From: an uncultured Candidatus Melainabacteria bacterium
GTDB lineage: Bacteria > Cyanobacteriota > Vampirovibrionia > Gastranaerophilales > Gastranaerophilaceae
Length of the DNA stretch: 64,000 bases
NCBI GenBank assembly: GCA_934754425.1
Contig: CAKVIN010000011.1
Span: 1-64,000, forward strand
Direction of reading: 5' to 3'
Shown here: positions 44,841 to 52,324 of the stretch, one piece after another
Layout: each line of letters opens with the position of its first letter
Position numbering within the stretch: the stretch's first letter is position 1
The notes under the pieces: model-generated
What the model was told of the DNA's origin: nothing
Seen by the model: only the letters and a program-made list of their open reading frames with translations
Database searches by the model: none
Made by a program: the position numbers and the translations under genes

Positions 44841-45308
44841 TTATTTCAAACACTTTTTTATTACATTAGTTGTAGATTTTCCATCAACAAAGTCGATAAA
44901 TTCTACTTTTATATTATTTTTGATTACAATATCTCTTTCAGGAAGAGTTTCAAGCGTGTAATCGGCACCTTTTGTGTAAATATCCGGTTTTATAGCTTCT
45001 AATAATTTAGCCGGAGATTTCTCTTCAAATAATACCACATAATCGACACAGCTCAAAGCTGTTAATAATTCTGCTCTATCTGCTTCACAGTTAATTGGTC
45101 TGTCTTCTCCCTTAATCATTTTTACTGATTTATCGGAATTAAGCATGACAATAGAATAATCAGCCAACGCTTTTGTTTTTTGAAGATATCTTACATGTCC
45201 TACATGTAAGATATCAAAACAACCATTTGTTGCAGCAAAAGTTTTACCTTCTGCTTGAGCTTGTCTTACTATATTAATAATTTCTTCTTGAGTAACCAGC
45301 TTGCCCAA
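44841..45308 (-). CDS. rfaE2: Heptose 1-phosphate adenylyltransferase (HldE C-half)
   Basis: Activates D-glycero-beta-D-manno-heptose 1-phosphate to ADP-heptose, for the LPS inner core. The 155-residue product holds the nucleotidyltransferase motif N-G-C-F-D-I-L-H-V-G-H. The best start is TTG at 45308, with GAGG 10 nt upstream. In E. coli this activity is fused to the kinase (HldE); here the kinase gene (rfaE1) is separate, at 49359. Confidence 0.93.
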   Translation of the reverse strand: MGKLVTQEEIINIVRQAQAEGKTFAATNGCFDILHVGHVRYLQKTKALADYSIVMLNSDKSVKMIKGEDRPINCEADRAELLTALSCVDYVVLFEEKSPAKLLEAIKPDIYTKGADYTLETLPERDIVIKNNIKVEFIDFVDGKSTTNVIKKCLK

Positions 45309-45515
45309 TTATCTATTACCTCTCATGTTGTCAATTGAAATTTGAATTCTATCTTTTATGCGTTCAAACATTTCTGCCGGCGTTAGAATATAAACTTCTT
45401 TTTCTAAAGGCATTTCTTTAGGAAGTATGCCAGTTTTTTCAGCTGCAACTTTTGCTTTTTCCATTTTTTTGTTTGTAGGTTTTACATTAAGACCAGTGAT
45501 TTTATTTACATTCAT
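45309..45515 (-). CDS. Small hypothetical protein, 68 aa
   Basis: Starts on the last base of the asd stop (TAATG) and ends exactly where rfaE2 begins, so it sits fully inside the operon. M-N-V-N-K-I-T-G-L-N-V-K-P opens a Lys/Glu-rich helical product that ends in R-G-N-R. No known domain. The precise junctions argue that it is translated. Confidence 0.7.
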   Translation of the reverse strand: MNVNKITGLNVKPTNKKMEKAKVAAEKTGILPKEMPLEKEVYILTPAEMFERIKDRIQISIDNMRGNR

Positions 45516-46528
45516 TAAAATAACCCCATTTCTATTACTTTCTTACATATTCTAACAGTATTTAATGCTGCACCAATTCTAATATTATCAGCAACGCACC
45601 ATAAAGAAATACCGTTATTAAACGCTAAATTCTTTCTTATACGTCCGACAAAAACCGGATCTACACCACTAGCATCTCTTGTAGTCGGATATTCAAAGTT
45701 TTCAGGTTTATCAATAACTTTAATTCCGTAAGATTTTTCTAAAATAGAACGAGCTCCTTCTGGAGTAATTGATTCTTCAAACTCTATATCAACTGCTTCA
45801 GAATGTCCGTTAAATACAGGAACTCTTGCAGCAGTACAAGAAATTAGAACGCTTTCATCCAGATGTAATATTTTTCTTGTTTCATTTACAACCTTCATTT
45901 CTTCTTTTGTATAACCATTTTCACAAAATACGTCAATTTGTGGAATTACGTTGAAAGAAATTGGTTTTTTAAAGCATTTATTCTCAAAAGGCTTGCCTTC
46001 CAAATTAGCGATAGTATCATCTTTTAACTCATTAATAGCAGCAAGTCCGGCTCCTGAAACTGCTTGATAAGTTGATACAATAAGTCTTTTTATACCAAAC
46101 TTTTTCAATGGTTCTAAAACTAACATTAACTGAGAAGTTGAGCAATTTGGGTTTGCAATAATACCTTTATGTTTTCTTAAGTCTTCGTCATTAACTCCTG
46201 CAATTACTAATGGAACATCTTTTTCCATTCTGAAAGCAGATGAATTGTCTATGATTAAACCACCTCTTTTAACGATTTCCGGTGCAAATTTTTGGCTTGT
46301 AGAACCACCTGCTGAAGCCATTACTATATCAACATCGTTAAAAGAATCTGGAGTCGCTTCTTCTACAGTATATTCTTGCCCTTTAAAGGTTATGGTTGAA
46401 CCGGCACTTCTTGCACTTGATAAAAATTTGATTGTTTCAAATTCAACGCCAAGTTCTTTCGTAATTTTTGTAATCTCTCTGCCAACAACACCTGTAGCAC
46501 CTAAAATAGCGATTCTTGGTTTTCTCAT
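45515..46528 (-). CDS. asd: Aspartate-semialdehyde dehydrogenase
   Basis: Asd reduces aspartyl phosphate to the semialdehyde, the branch point for lysine, diaminopimelate, threonine and methionine. 337 residues: NADP-binding G-A-T-G-V-V-G near 10, active-site Cys in N-P-N-C-S-T-S-Q near 130 and His in G-H-S-E-A-V. It follows dapB by 15 bp; the two supply diaminopimelate for peptidoglycan. Confidence 0.96.
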   Translation of the reverse strand: MRKPRIAILGATGVVGREITKITKELGVEFETIKFLSSARSAGSTITFKGQEYTVEEATPDSFNDVDIVMASAGGSTSQKFAPEIVKRGGLIIDNSSAFRMEKDVPLVIAGVNDEDLRKHKGIIANPNCSTSQLMLVLEPLKKFGIKRLIVSTYQAVSGAGLAAINELKDDTIANLEGKPFENKCFKKPISFNVIPQIDVFCENGYTKEEMKVVNETRKILHLDESVLISCTAARVPVFNGHSEAVDIEFEESITPEGARSILEKSYGIKVIDKPENFEYPTTRDASGVDPVFVGRIRKNLAFNNGISLWCVADNIRIGAALNTVRICKKVIEMGLF

Positions 46529-46543
46529 TTCATCTCCTATATT

Positions 46544-47290
46544 CTATAATATATTCTCTAAACCATAAACAAAGTTATGATTCTTATTTACGTACTCAAT
46601 TGCTCTTAAAACTCCATCCATGTAACATTCTCTGTTCATAGAGTCATGGCGAATTGATAATATTTGTCCGCTAGCACCAAATAAAACTTCTTGAGAAGCA
46701 ATATATCCTGGCATTCTAACTGAATGTATGTGGATATTGTTGTAAGAGTTTGCACCTCTTGCACCTAAAACAGTTTCAGTCTCTTGACAGTTACCTGTTG
46801 TAAAGTTTGTATTTTCACCAGCCATCATTAAAGCTGTTTTTACGGCCGTTCCTGATGGAGCATCTTTCTTTTGATTATGATGAAGTTCAATAATTTCAGC
46901 ATTATCAAAATACTTAGATGCCATTTGTGCAAATTTCATCATTAAAACCGCACCTGTTGAAAAATTTGGAGCTATTAAACAACCTAAACCTTGTTTTTCT
47001 GATAATTTTTTAAGTTCTTCTATTTGATCATCTGCAAGTCCGGTTGTGCCGATTATTATATTAATACCATTATTCAAACAGAACAATGCATTTTCATAAA
47101 TTGATTTAGGTTGTGTAAAATCAACAAGAATATCTATTTTTACAGATTCTTTTGCATCTTTTATACTCGCAAATTCACCATCTTTTATATCAATTTTTGC
47201 AACTAAATTCAAATCTTTCGTGTTATTAACGGCTTTAATGACTTCTTGTCCCATTTTACCGTTAGCACCGCATACAGCTATATTTGTCAT
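46544..47290 (-). CDS. dapB: 4-hydroxy-tetrahydrodipicolinate reductase
   Basis: DapB makes tetrahydrodipicolinate in the lysine/diaminopimelate route. 248 residues from the ATG at 47290 (GAGGGGG upstream); the longer frame upstream is not supported. Motifs: C-G-A-N-G-K-M-G (NAD(P)), I-I-G-T-T-G-L and catalytic E-L-H-H-N-Q-K-K-D-A-P-S-G-T. First gene of the dapB-to-fabZ minus-strand run. Confidence 0.96.
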   Translation of the reverse strand: MTNIAVCGANGKMGQEVIKAVNNTKDLNLVAKIDIKDGEFASIKDAKESVKIDILVDFTQPKSIYENALFCLNNGINIIIGTTGLADDQIEELKKLSEKQGLGCLIAPNFSTGAVLMMKFAQMASKYFDNAEIIELHHNQKKDAPSGTAVKTALMMAGENTNFTTGNCQETETVLGARGANSYNNIHIHSVRMPGYIASQEVLFGASGQILSIRHDSMNRECYMDGVLRAIEYVNKNHNFVYGLENIL

Positions 47291-47349
47291 GACACCCCCT
47301 CTCAGTGTACATAAATTATAATATAAACATACAAAAAAATAACAATATA

Positions 47350-47380
47350 AAACAAAAAGCCGCAATCTGTTGCGGCATTA
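47350..47380 (-). terminator. Intrinsic terminator upstream of dapB
   Basis: GCCGCAA and TTGCGGC form a 7-bp GC-rich stem with a TCTG loop; the A-rich left side makes a U-tract for minus-strand RNA. It therefore stops a transcript that starts inside the 47380-47500 gap, where no gene is seen. Confidence 0.8.
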
Positions 47381-47510
47381 ACTCTCGTTAGATAAAGGAG
47401 TGGAGGAGAAAATAAAGAAAAGAGATTATACTTTATTAATTCCACAATATATATTTTTATAACACTTTGTATATGATATTTTTACAAAAGTTAACATTGT
47501 ATGCTGATTT
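47380..47510 (-). ncRNA. Candidate short untranslated transcript
   Basis: A minus-strand terminator at 47350-47380 has no gene feeding it. A TTACAAAAGTTAA box-1 match (47482-47494) lies in the proper orientation, but a clean box 2 is lacking. The stretch has no ribosome site with ATG and no ORF of note. It could encode a roughly 90-nt small RNA. Low confidence. Confidence 0.3.
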
Positions 47511-47558
47511 AGTCGGATTTAGTAGTGTTTAGTTCCAATTTCAAAAGAACTTACATTA

Positions 47559-47627
47559 TTAAGTTTTGTAAAGAAATGTTTTATAAATTGCAATTATGTT
47601 AGAAAAAATAACTTTATAAATATGTAG
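47559..47627 (+). promoter_or_regulatory. Two-box promoter element, copy E
   Basis: On the plus strand: TTAAGTTTTGTAA (47559-47571) then ATAACTTTATAAATATGTAG (47608-47627). The ends of GTAA and ACTTT are 44 nt apart. The gene start at 47658 is 30 nt downstream. Confidence 0.65.
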
Positions 47628-47657
47628 TGTATTAGTTATTAGTAATAAAGGTTTAGT

Positions 47658-48440
47658 ATGACATCCGGTTTAGCAATAGTATCATTACCATCAGTTATAT
47701 CCAGTACAATATTTTCGACAAGAAGGGCAAATAGTGGAGCTGAAGCTTTGTGTTCAAGTAATCCTATTGTAGGTGCGATGAATATGGATATTGCCGGAGG
47801 ACAAATTTTAAATGCTGCTAAAGGTGTTTCTAATATTGCAAAAGAATCTGCAACTTCTTTAGCAACAGAAATTACCAGTGCGGAAGAATCTATTAAGGCT
47901 TTGTCAAAGTGTGATAAGGTTGTTGGTGGGATTGGTAAAGTTTTAAACTTTACTGCTGATAATATAAATCCGATAATTTGTTTAACAAGTGGGGTTAAAG
48001 TTGCTACATCTGATAATAAAAAAGAAGATGCTATTAAAGAAGGAACTGCTTTAGGCGTGATGTTTGCATCTGAAAATATGGCAAAAAAAGTTTTAGGAAT
48101 TGCAAAAAATGTTAAATATAACCCAGAAACTATGGTAGAAAACGATAAAGGGGTTTATGAAATAAAAAATGGTGAAAAGAAATTAATTGCAGAAAAAGGT
48201 AAATATCAAATTGTTGATAACAAAAAAATTGTGATTAATAGAGAAGGCTTATTTTCTTCTAATCCATTTATAGAAAAACAAACCAATGCTTTTAAAGATT
48301 ATTGTGAGACAGCTAAAGTATGTAATAAATCTTTAAAATTCTTACCAGGAATGATAAAAGGGGTTAGTTTTGCGTTAGCTTCAATATTAGGTTTTAAAGC
48401 TGGAAAAACAATTTCAGAATATTTCGTAGACGAAAAGTAG
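47658..48440 (+). CDS. Hypothetical protein, 260 aa
   Basis: Ala/Lys/Ser-rich product with a weakly hydrophobic start (S-G-L-A-I-V-S-L-P-S-V) and mainly helical pattern; residues 155-195 form a K-G-x-Y-x-I-x-N-G-E-K type beta segment; the last 30 (G-V-S-F-A-L-A-S-I-L-G-F-K-A-G) may be membrane-associated. No family recognised. The start codon lacks a strong ribosome site. It carries a complete two-box promoter. Confidence 0.7.
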   Translation: MTSGLAIVSLPSVISSTIFSTRRANSGAEALCSSNPIVGAMNMDIAGGQILNAAKGVSNIAKESATSLATEITSAEESIKALSKCDKVVGGIGKVLNFTADNINPIICLTSGVKVATSDNKKEDAIKEGTALGVMFASENMAKKVLGIAKNVKYNPETMVENDKGVYEIKNGEKKLIAEKGKYQIVDNKKIVINREGLFSSNPFIEKQTNAFKDYCETAKVCNKSLKFLPGMIKGVSFALASILGFKAGKTISEYFVDEK

Positions 48441-48444
48441 CTTT

Positions 48445-49275
48445 TTATTTCAAATTATTAATTTTACCATTTTCTTTGTATAAAGTTTGGAAAATAGTTT
48501 GAGAACGTCTATAATTGTTGACTGTAGCTTCTAGTGAAGTATTGATGGTAAAATATATTACAGGAATTGAGATTGCTATTGTTAGCAATGCTACGATAAT
48601 ATGACTTATTACTGCGTTTATTATTCTAAAGCGTTGTTTTGTAATGGCAATATCATCTTGTTCACGCAAAAGTCTATTGATAAGATTTTTTCTTTCTTTA
48701 ACAGTTAAGCTATCTATAAATGGTACGTTTTCAGGATCAATATAAATAACGTATTTTGAATATTTTATATTATTGTCTAAAAAATCAAGGCTGTCATTGT
48801 AATTTTTTTGTTTTTTTGACAACTTGCGTTCTTTAATATTTCCATTAGAGATTTCTTCGATATTCTTTTCGGTTGCGACGTTTTCAGAAAAAGCAACATT
48901 GCTAATTTGACTTTCTACATCTTTTTTTGAATCTTTATTTTTAGTTTCTTGTTGTTTATTAAGTTTAGCTTTATATTTTTTTATAAAATTGTCATTAAAT
49001 TTTTTGTCAAGATTTACTTCAATTTTTTTTGGTTGTTCCTGAATTTTTGTATCTTCTTGTTTTGTATTCGTTTCTTCGAATAATGTAGAATCATCATTTT
49101 CGTTAAAATTGTTGCTAATATTTGATTGAGAAGCATCTTTTCCAAGATTTTTTGCTTCATTTGTAAGTTTTTCTTGCAATTGATCAATTAAATCAGGGGA
49201 AATGTCATCGTTCAAAGATGCCAATTCGTTTATATCCATGGAATCTTTGTCATTAAATATATTTTTATCAGCCAT
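48445..49275 (-). CDS. Tail-anchored-type hypothetical membrane protein, 276 aa
   Basis: The first 170 residues are very hydrophilic (Lys/Asn/Asp/Glu), with coiled-coil and disordered character. A single transmembrane helix (I-V-A-L-L-T-I-A-I-S-I-P-V-I-Y-F) lies at about 230-250 with some 25 residues after it. It likely faces the cytoplasm with one membrane anchor. No family recognised. Converges with the 260-aa gene, 4 bp apart. Confidence 0.7.
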   Translation of the reverse strand: MADKNIFNDKDSMDINELASLNDDISPDLIDQLQEKLTNEAKNLGKDASQSNISNNFNENDDSTLFEETNTKQEDTKIQEQPKKIEVNLDKKFNDNFIKKYKAKLNKQQETKNKDSKKDVESQISNVAFSENVATEKNIEEISNGNIKERKLSKKQKNYNDSLDFLDNNIKYSKYVIYIDPENVPFIDSLTVKERKNLINRLLREQDDIAITKQRFRIINAVISHIIVALLTIAISIPVIYFTINTSLEATVNNYRRSQTIFQTLYKENGKINNLK

Positions 49276-49358
49276 CTATTCTCTTTTCATGTTTATTGTA
49301 TGATATAAATATATTATATATGAGATTTCGTTATTAGGCAATCATAAGAGAGATTGAT

Positions 49359-50384
49359 ATGAATATTGATAAAAATAAGTTAACGGATTTAGTAAAAAAG
49401 TTAAGAGAAGCTAGAATTTTAGTTATTGGTGATTTAGCTCTTGATGAAATGGTTTATGGTGATACAGAACGTATATCAAGAGAAGCTCCTGTTCTAATAC
49501 TTCAGCATACTCATACAAAATTTATTTTAGGCGGAGCTTCTAATGCTGCCCACAACGTATCAGATATTAATGGTGGAAAAGTAAGTGTGATTGGAGTTAT
49601 TGGCGATGATTATCAAGCGAATGATTTAAAGCAAGCTTTTCAAAAAGCAAATATAGATTGCTCTGCTCTAATTACTGATAAAACAAGAAAAACTATTACA
49701 AAAACAAGAATATCAGGTTCTTGTTCTCATTCTATAACTCAGCAAATAGTTAGGATTGATAGACAAACTAATGCACCAATCTCAAAAGAAACTGAAAATA
49801 AACTTATAGAGGAAATTGAAAAATTAGTTCCGCAGCATGATGCGATAATTCTTTCTGATTATCATATTGGAACACTTTCTGATAATGTTATTTCTGCTGT
49901 AATTTCAACTGCTAAAAAATTTAATAAAAAAGTCGTTGTTGATGCTCAGAAAGAATTAAATAAATATTACGGAATAACTTCAATGACTCCAAATCTTCCT
50001 GATACGCAAAAGCATGTAGGATTTTATTTGAATAATAAAGAAGATTTTATGAAAGCCGGAGATATATTATTGGAACAATCAGGCGCAGAAGCAGTTTTAA
50101 TAACTTGTGGTGCAGAAGGCATGGTTGTAATAGACAATAATGGTAAATACACTCACATCCCTGTATTTAATAAAGCTGAAGTTTTTGATGTAACAGGTGC
50201 TGGTGATACAGTTACGGCTTTGTATACATTATCATTAGCTGTTGGTGCGGAACCTGTATATGCAGCGATAATTGGTAATATAGCAGCAGGCATTGTAGTT
50301 AAACAATATGGTTGTGCTACGACTTCTGTTGAAGAAATTTTAAATTCGATTCCACTTGAAATAAAGCTTGATGAAGGAGAATAG
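49359..50384 (+). CDS. rfaE1: D-glycero-beta-D-manno-heptose-7-phosphate kinase (HldE N-half)
   Basis: PfkB-family kinase of ADP-heptose synthesis; partner of rfaE2 at 44841. 341 residues: I-G-D-L-A-L-D-E-M, substrate-binding G-G-A-S-N-A-A-H-N near 60, and the anion-hole/catalytic D-V-T-G-A-G-D-T near 276 with the base Asp. The separate halves mean ADP-heptose is made by two polypeptides. It begins the rfaE1-DUF4330-ligase run, with 3 bp to the next gene. Confidence 0.93.
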   Translation: MNIDKNKLTDLVKKLREARILVIGDLALDEMVYGDTERISREAPVLILQHTHTKFILGGASNAAHNVSDINGGKVSVIGVIGDDYQANDLKQAFQKANIDCSALITDKTRKTITKTRISGSCSHSITQQIVRIDRQTNAPISKETENKLIEEIEKLVPQHDAIILSDYHIGTLSDNVISAVISTAKKFNKKVVVDAQKELNKYYGITSMTPNLPDTQKHVGFYLNNKEDFMKAGDILLEQSGAEAVLITCGAEGMVVIDNNGKYTHIPVFNKAEVFDVTGAGDTVTALYTLSLAVGAEPVYAAIIGNIAAGIVVKQYGCATTSVEEILNSIPLEIKLDEGE

Positions 50385-50387
50385 TAT

Positions 50388-50936
50388 ATGAAAAATTTAT
50401 TTGGAAAATTTAATTTGGTTGATATTATAATAATTATTGGTGTTATTGTTGTCTTAATTGTAGGTGTTTTAACAACAAAACATTTTAGACAAACTGCTGA
50501 TAAACAGATAGAAGCGACTTCTCCTATAACATTCCAAGTATTTTTAAGAGGTGTTACAGTAACAGGTGAAGAATTTCCTATTAAACCGGATGATAAAACT
50601 TTTATTACTATTCGTAACGTACCTTATACAGAACTTAATGTATTAAATGTATCCTCAGAACCAAGAAAAGCAGCTGTTGCTTCTTTTAAGGCGAAAGAAC
50701 CGTATGTATTTGTTAAAGATCCGGCTCAACCGGCACTTTTTGACGCTGTAGTAACAATCACAGATACTGCAAAAATTACAAAAGATGGTGCAGTAGTTGG
50801 TGGTAATAAAATAAAAATGGGGCTTCCTGTAACTTTAGAAGGTTATAACTATAAATTTAACGGAACAATATCTGACGTAAGAGTGACTACAAAAAGTGAC
50901 ATTGAAGATGATGGTTCTAGCAATCAAGTTGGGTAG
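50388..50936 (+). CDS. DUF4330-type membrane-anchored protein
   Basis: 182 residues with an N-terminal transmembrane anchor (about 10-29, I-I-I-I-I-G-V-I-V-V-L-I-V-G) and an extracytoplasmic beta-rich domain. The pattern matches DUF4330, a family seen in Cyanobacteria and Firmicutes and of unknown function. It is coupled to rfaE1 (3 bp) and precedes an O-antigen-ligase-like gene, suggesting a role in surface polysaccharide (inference). AAGGAG before the ATG. Confidence 0.75.
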   Translation: MKNLFGKFNLVDIIIIIGVIVVLIVGVLTTKHFRQTADKQIEATSPITFQVFLRGVTVTGEEFPIKPDDKTFITIRNVPYTELNVLNVSSEPRKAAVASFKAKEPYVFVKDPAQPALFDAVVTITDTAKITKDGAVVGGNKIKMGLPVTLEGYNYKFNGTISDVRVTTKSDIEDDGSSNQVG

Positions 50937-51006
50937 TTTTATAAAAGTTGAAGTTGTCTAGTTTTTTAATTGTATGTATAAAAAACTGATTAGAAAATAA
51001 AATTTC

Positions 51007-51050
51007 GCACATTCCCTCGTCCCTTGTGGGAGAGGGGTGGGGTGAGGGGT
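51007..51050. repeat. REP-like G-rich intergenic palindrome
   Basis: The CCCTCGTCCC...GGGAGAGGGGTGG segment resembles the widespread GGGAGAGGGxTGGGGTGAGGG repeat family. It is conspicuously GC-rich amid AT-rich DNA. Its 3' end (GAGGGG) lies about 11 nt upstream of the ATG of the next gene, so it may act as that gene's ribosome site. Confidence 0.65.
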
Positions 51051-51058
51051 ATAAAATA

Positions 51059-52324
51059 ATGTTTTTAAATAATGTTTTATCTTTTTTTCAATGTAAATTA
51101 GGTCCGATTTATAAAAAGAGTTTTTTCTTACAAAAAATCGATTGGTTGATATTTATAAATATTTTATTGGTGATTTTTTCCTCAACTATTGCGCCATCTG
51201 ATTATATCGGGTATTTTGCAATATTTGCAATAATTTTAACTGTTGTAAAAATGTTAACAAAGCAAGGTGAAAAGTTTGAATTAAATGGGGCTGACAAATT
51301 TTTATTAATTTATTTTATATTTGTTCTAATTAGTGTTGCAGGGTCTTCTTTGTTTTATTTAAGCTTGAAAGGTTTTTTTAAAACATTAACTTACCTTGGG
51401 TTTTATGTTTCATTAATTCATTTTTTTAGTGATAATAAAGACAAGATAAAATATGTTTTTGGTGCTTATGCTTTGTGTTTGGCATTTGAAACGGTTGTTG
51501 CTTTTTTACAAAATTTTGCTTCTGTTGATGCAATTTCCGGTTGGCAAGATACTTCAAGATTAAACCCGGAAGAAGTCATGACAAGGGTTTACGGAACGCT
51601 TAAGCCTTATAATCCAAATCTTTTTGGCGGTTATATGTTGGCTTGTATTCCAGTTCTTATTACTTTACAGAAAAAATATGGAATACCATTAGCAGTATTA
51701 AGTTCTATTGCGTTGGTTCTTACCGGTTGTAGAGGTGCCTATATCGGTTTTTTCTTTCAACTTGTATTGTTAACTACAGTTCTATATAAGTTTTTAGAAC
51801 CAAAATTTAAGAAAATGTTTGCTCTGATTGTTGCAAGTTTTTCGGCTGTCGTATTTTGTTTCATAATGTCACTTTCTTCTTTAAGAGCAAGAATTTTTTC
51901 TATTTTTGCGATGCGTTCTGACAGTTCTAATTCTTTTAGATTTAATGTATACAATTCTTGTATTGATATGTTTAAAGATAATTGGTTGCTTGGAATTGGT
52001 GTTGGAAATCAAAATTTCAGAGAAATTTATGGCTTATATATGAAAACCGGTTTTGATGCATTAAGTGCGTATAATATTTATTTAGAAACAGCTGTAGAAA
52101 GTGGAATTTTTGCGTTGCTTTCATTTTTAAGTTTTATAGTTTTGGTTATAAAATATGCATTGAGTAATCTTAAAAATAAATATGTATTAGCAGCTCTTGT
52201 ATCTATTGTCGGAATTTTGTTACATGGTTTTGTTGATACAGTCTTTTTCCGACCTCAAATTCAGTTTACATTCTGGATTATGGTTGCTGTAATAAGGAGT
52301 TTCTATGGTTGTAGAGAGAATTAA
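51059..52324 (+). CDS. O-antigen ligase/polymerase-like membrane protein
   Basis: 421 residues with about 10-12 transmembrane helices and a long central loop (around 160-200), the layout of Wzy/WaaL (and the related cyanobacterial IctB). By family it would polymerise or ligate surface glycan to lipid A core or another acceptor in the periplasm. I take ATG 51059; an upstream GTG inside the REP-like repeat would give an improbable M-G-E-G-W-G-E-G start. Overlaps ligA by 20 bp. Confidence 0.8.
   Translation: MFLNNVLSFFQCKLGPIYKKSFFLQKIDWLIFINILLVIFSSTIAPSDYIGYFAIFAIILTVVKMLTKQGEKFELNGADKFLLIYFIFVLISVAGSSLFYLSLKGFFKTLTYLGFYVSLIHFFSDNKDKIKYVFGAYALCLAFETVVAFLQNFASVDAISGWQDTSRLNPEEVMTRVYGTLKPYNPNLFGGYMLACIPVLITLQKKYGIPLAVLSSIALVLTGCRGAYIGFFFQLVLLTTVLYKFLEPKFKKMFALIVASFSAVVFCFIMSLSSLRARIFSIFAMRSDSSNSFRFNVYNSCIDMFKDNWLLGIGVGNQNFREIYGLYMKTGFDALSAYNIYLETAVESGIFALLSFLSFIVLVIKYALSNLKNKYVLAALVSIVGILLHGFVDTVFFRPQIQFTFWIMVAVIRSFYGCREN

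Noticed and set aside
47291..47365. N-terminal extension of DapB
   Set aside because: The family starts at the Rossmann motif right after ATG 47290, which has GAGGGGG upstream.
51026..51058. Upstream GTG start of the O-antigen-ligase-like gene
   Set aside because: It would put the first residues inside a REP-like repeat (G-E-G-W-G-E-G); the ATG at 51059 is followed by a normal membrane-protein start.
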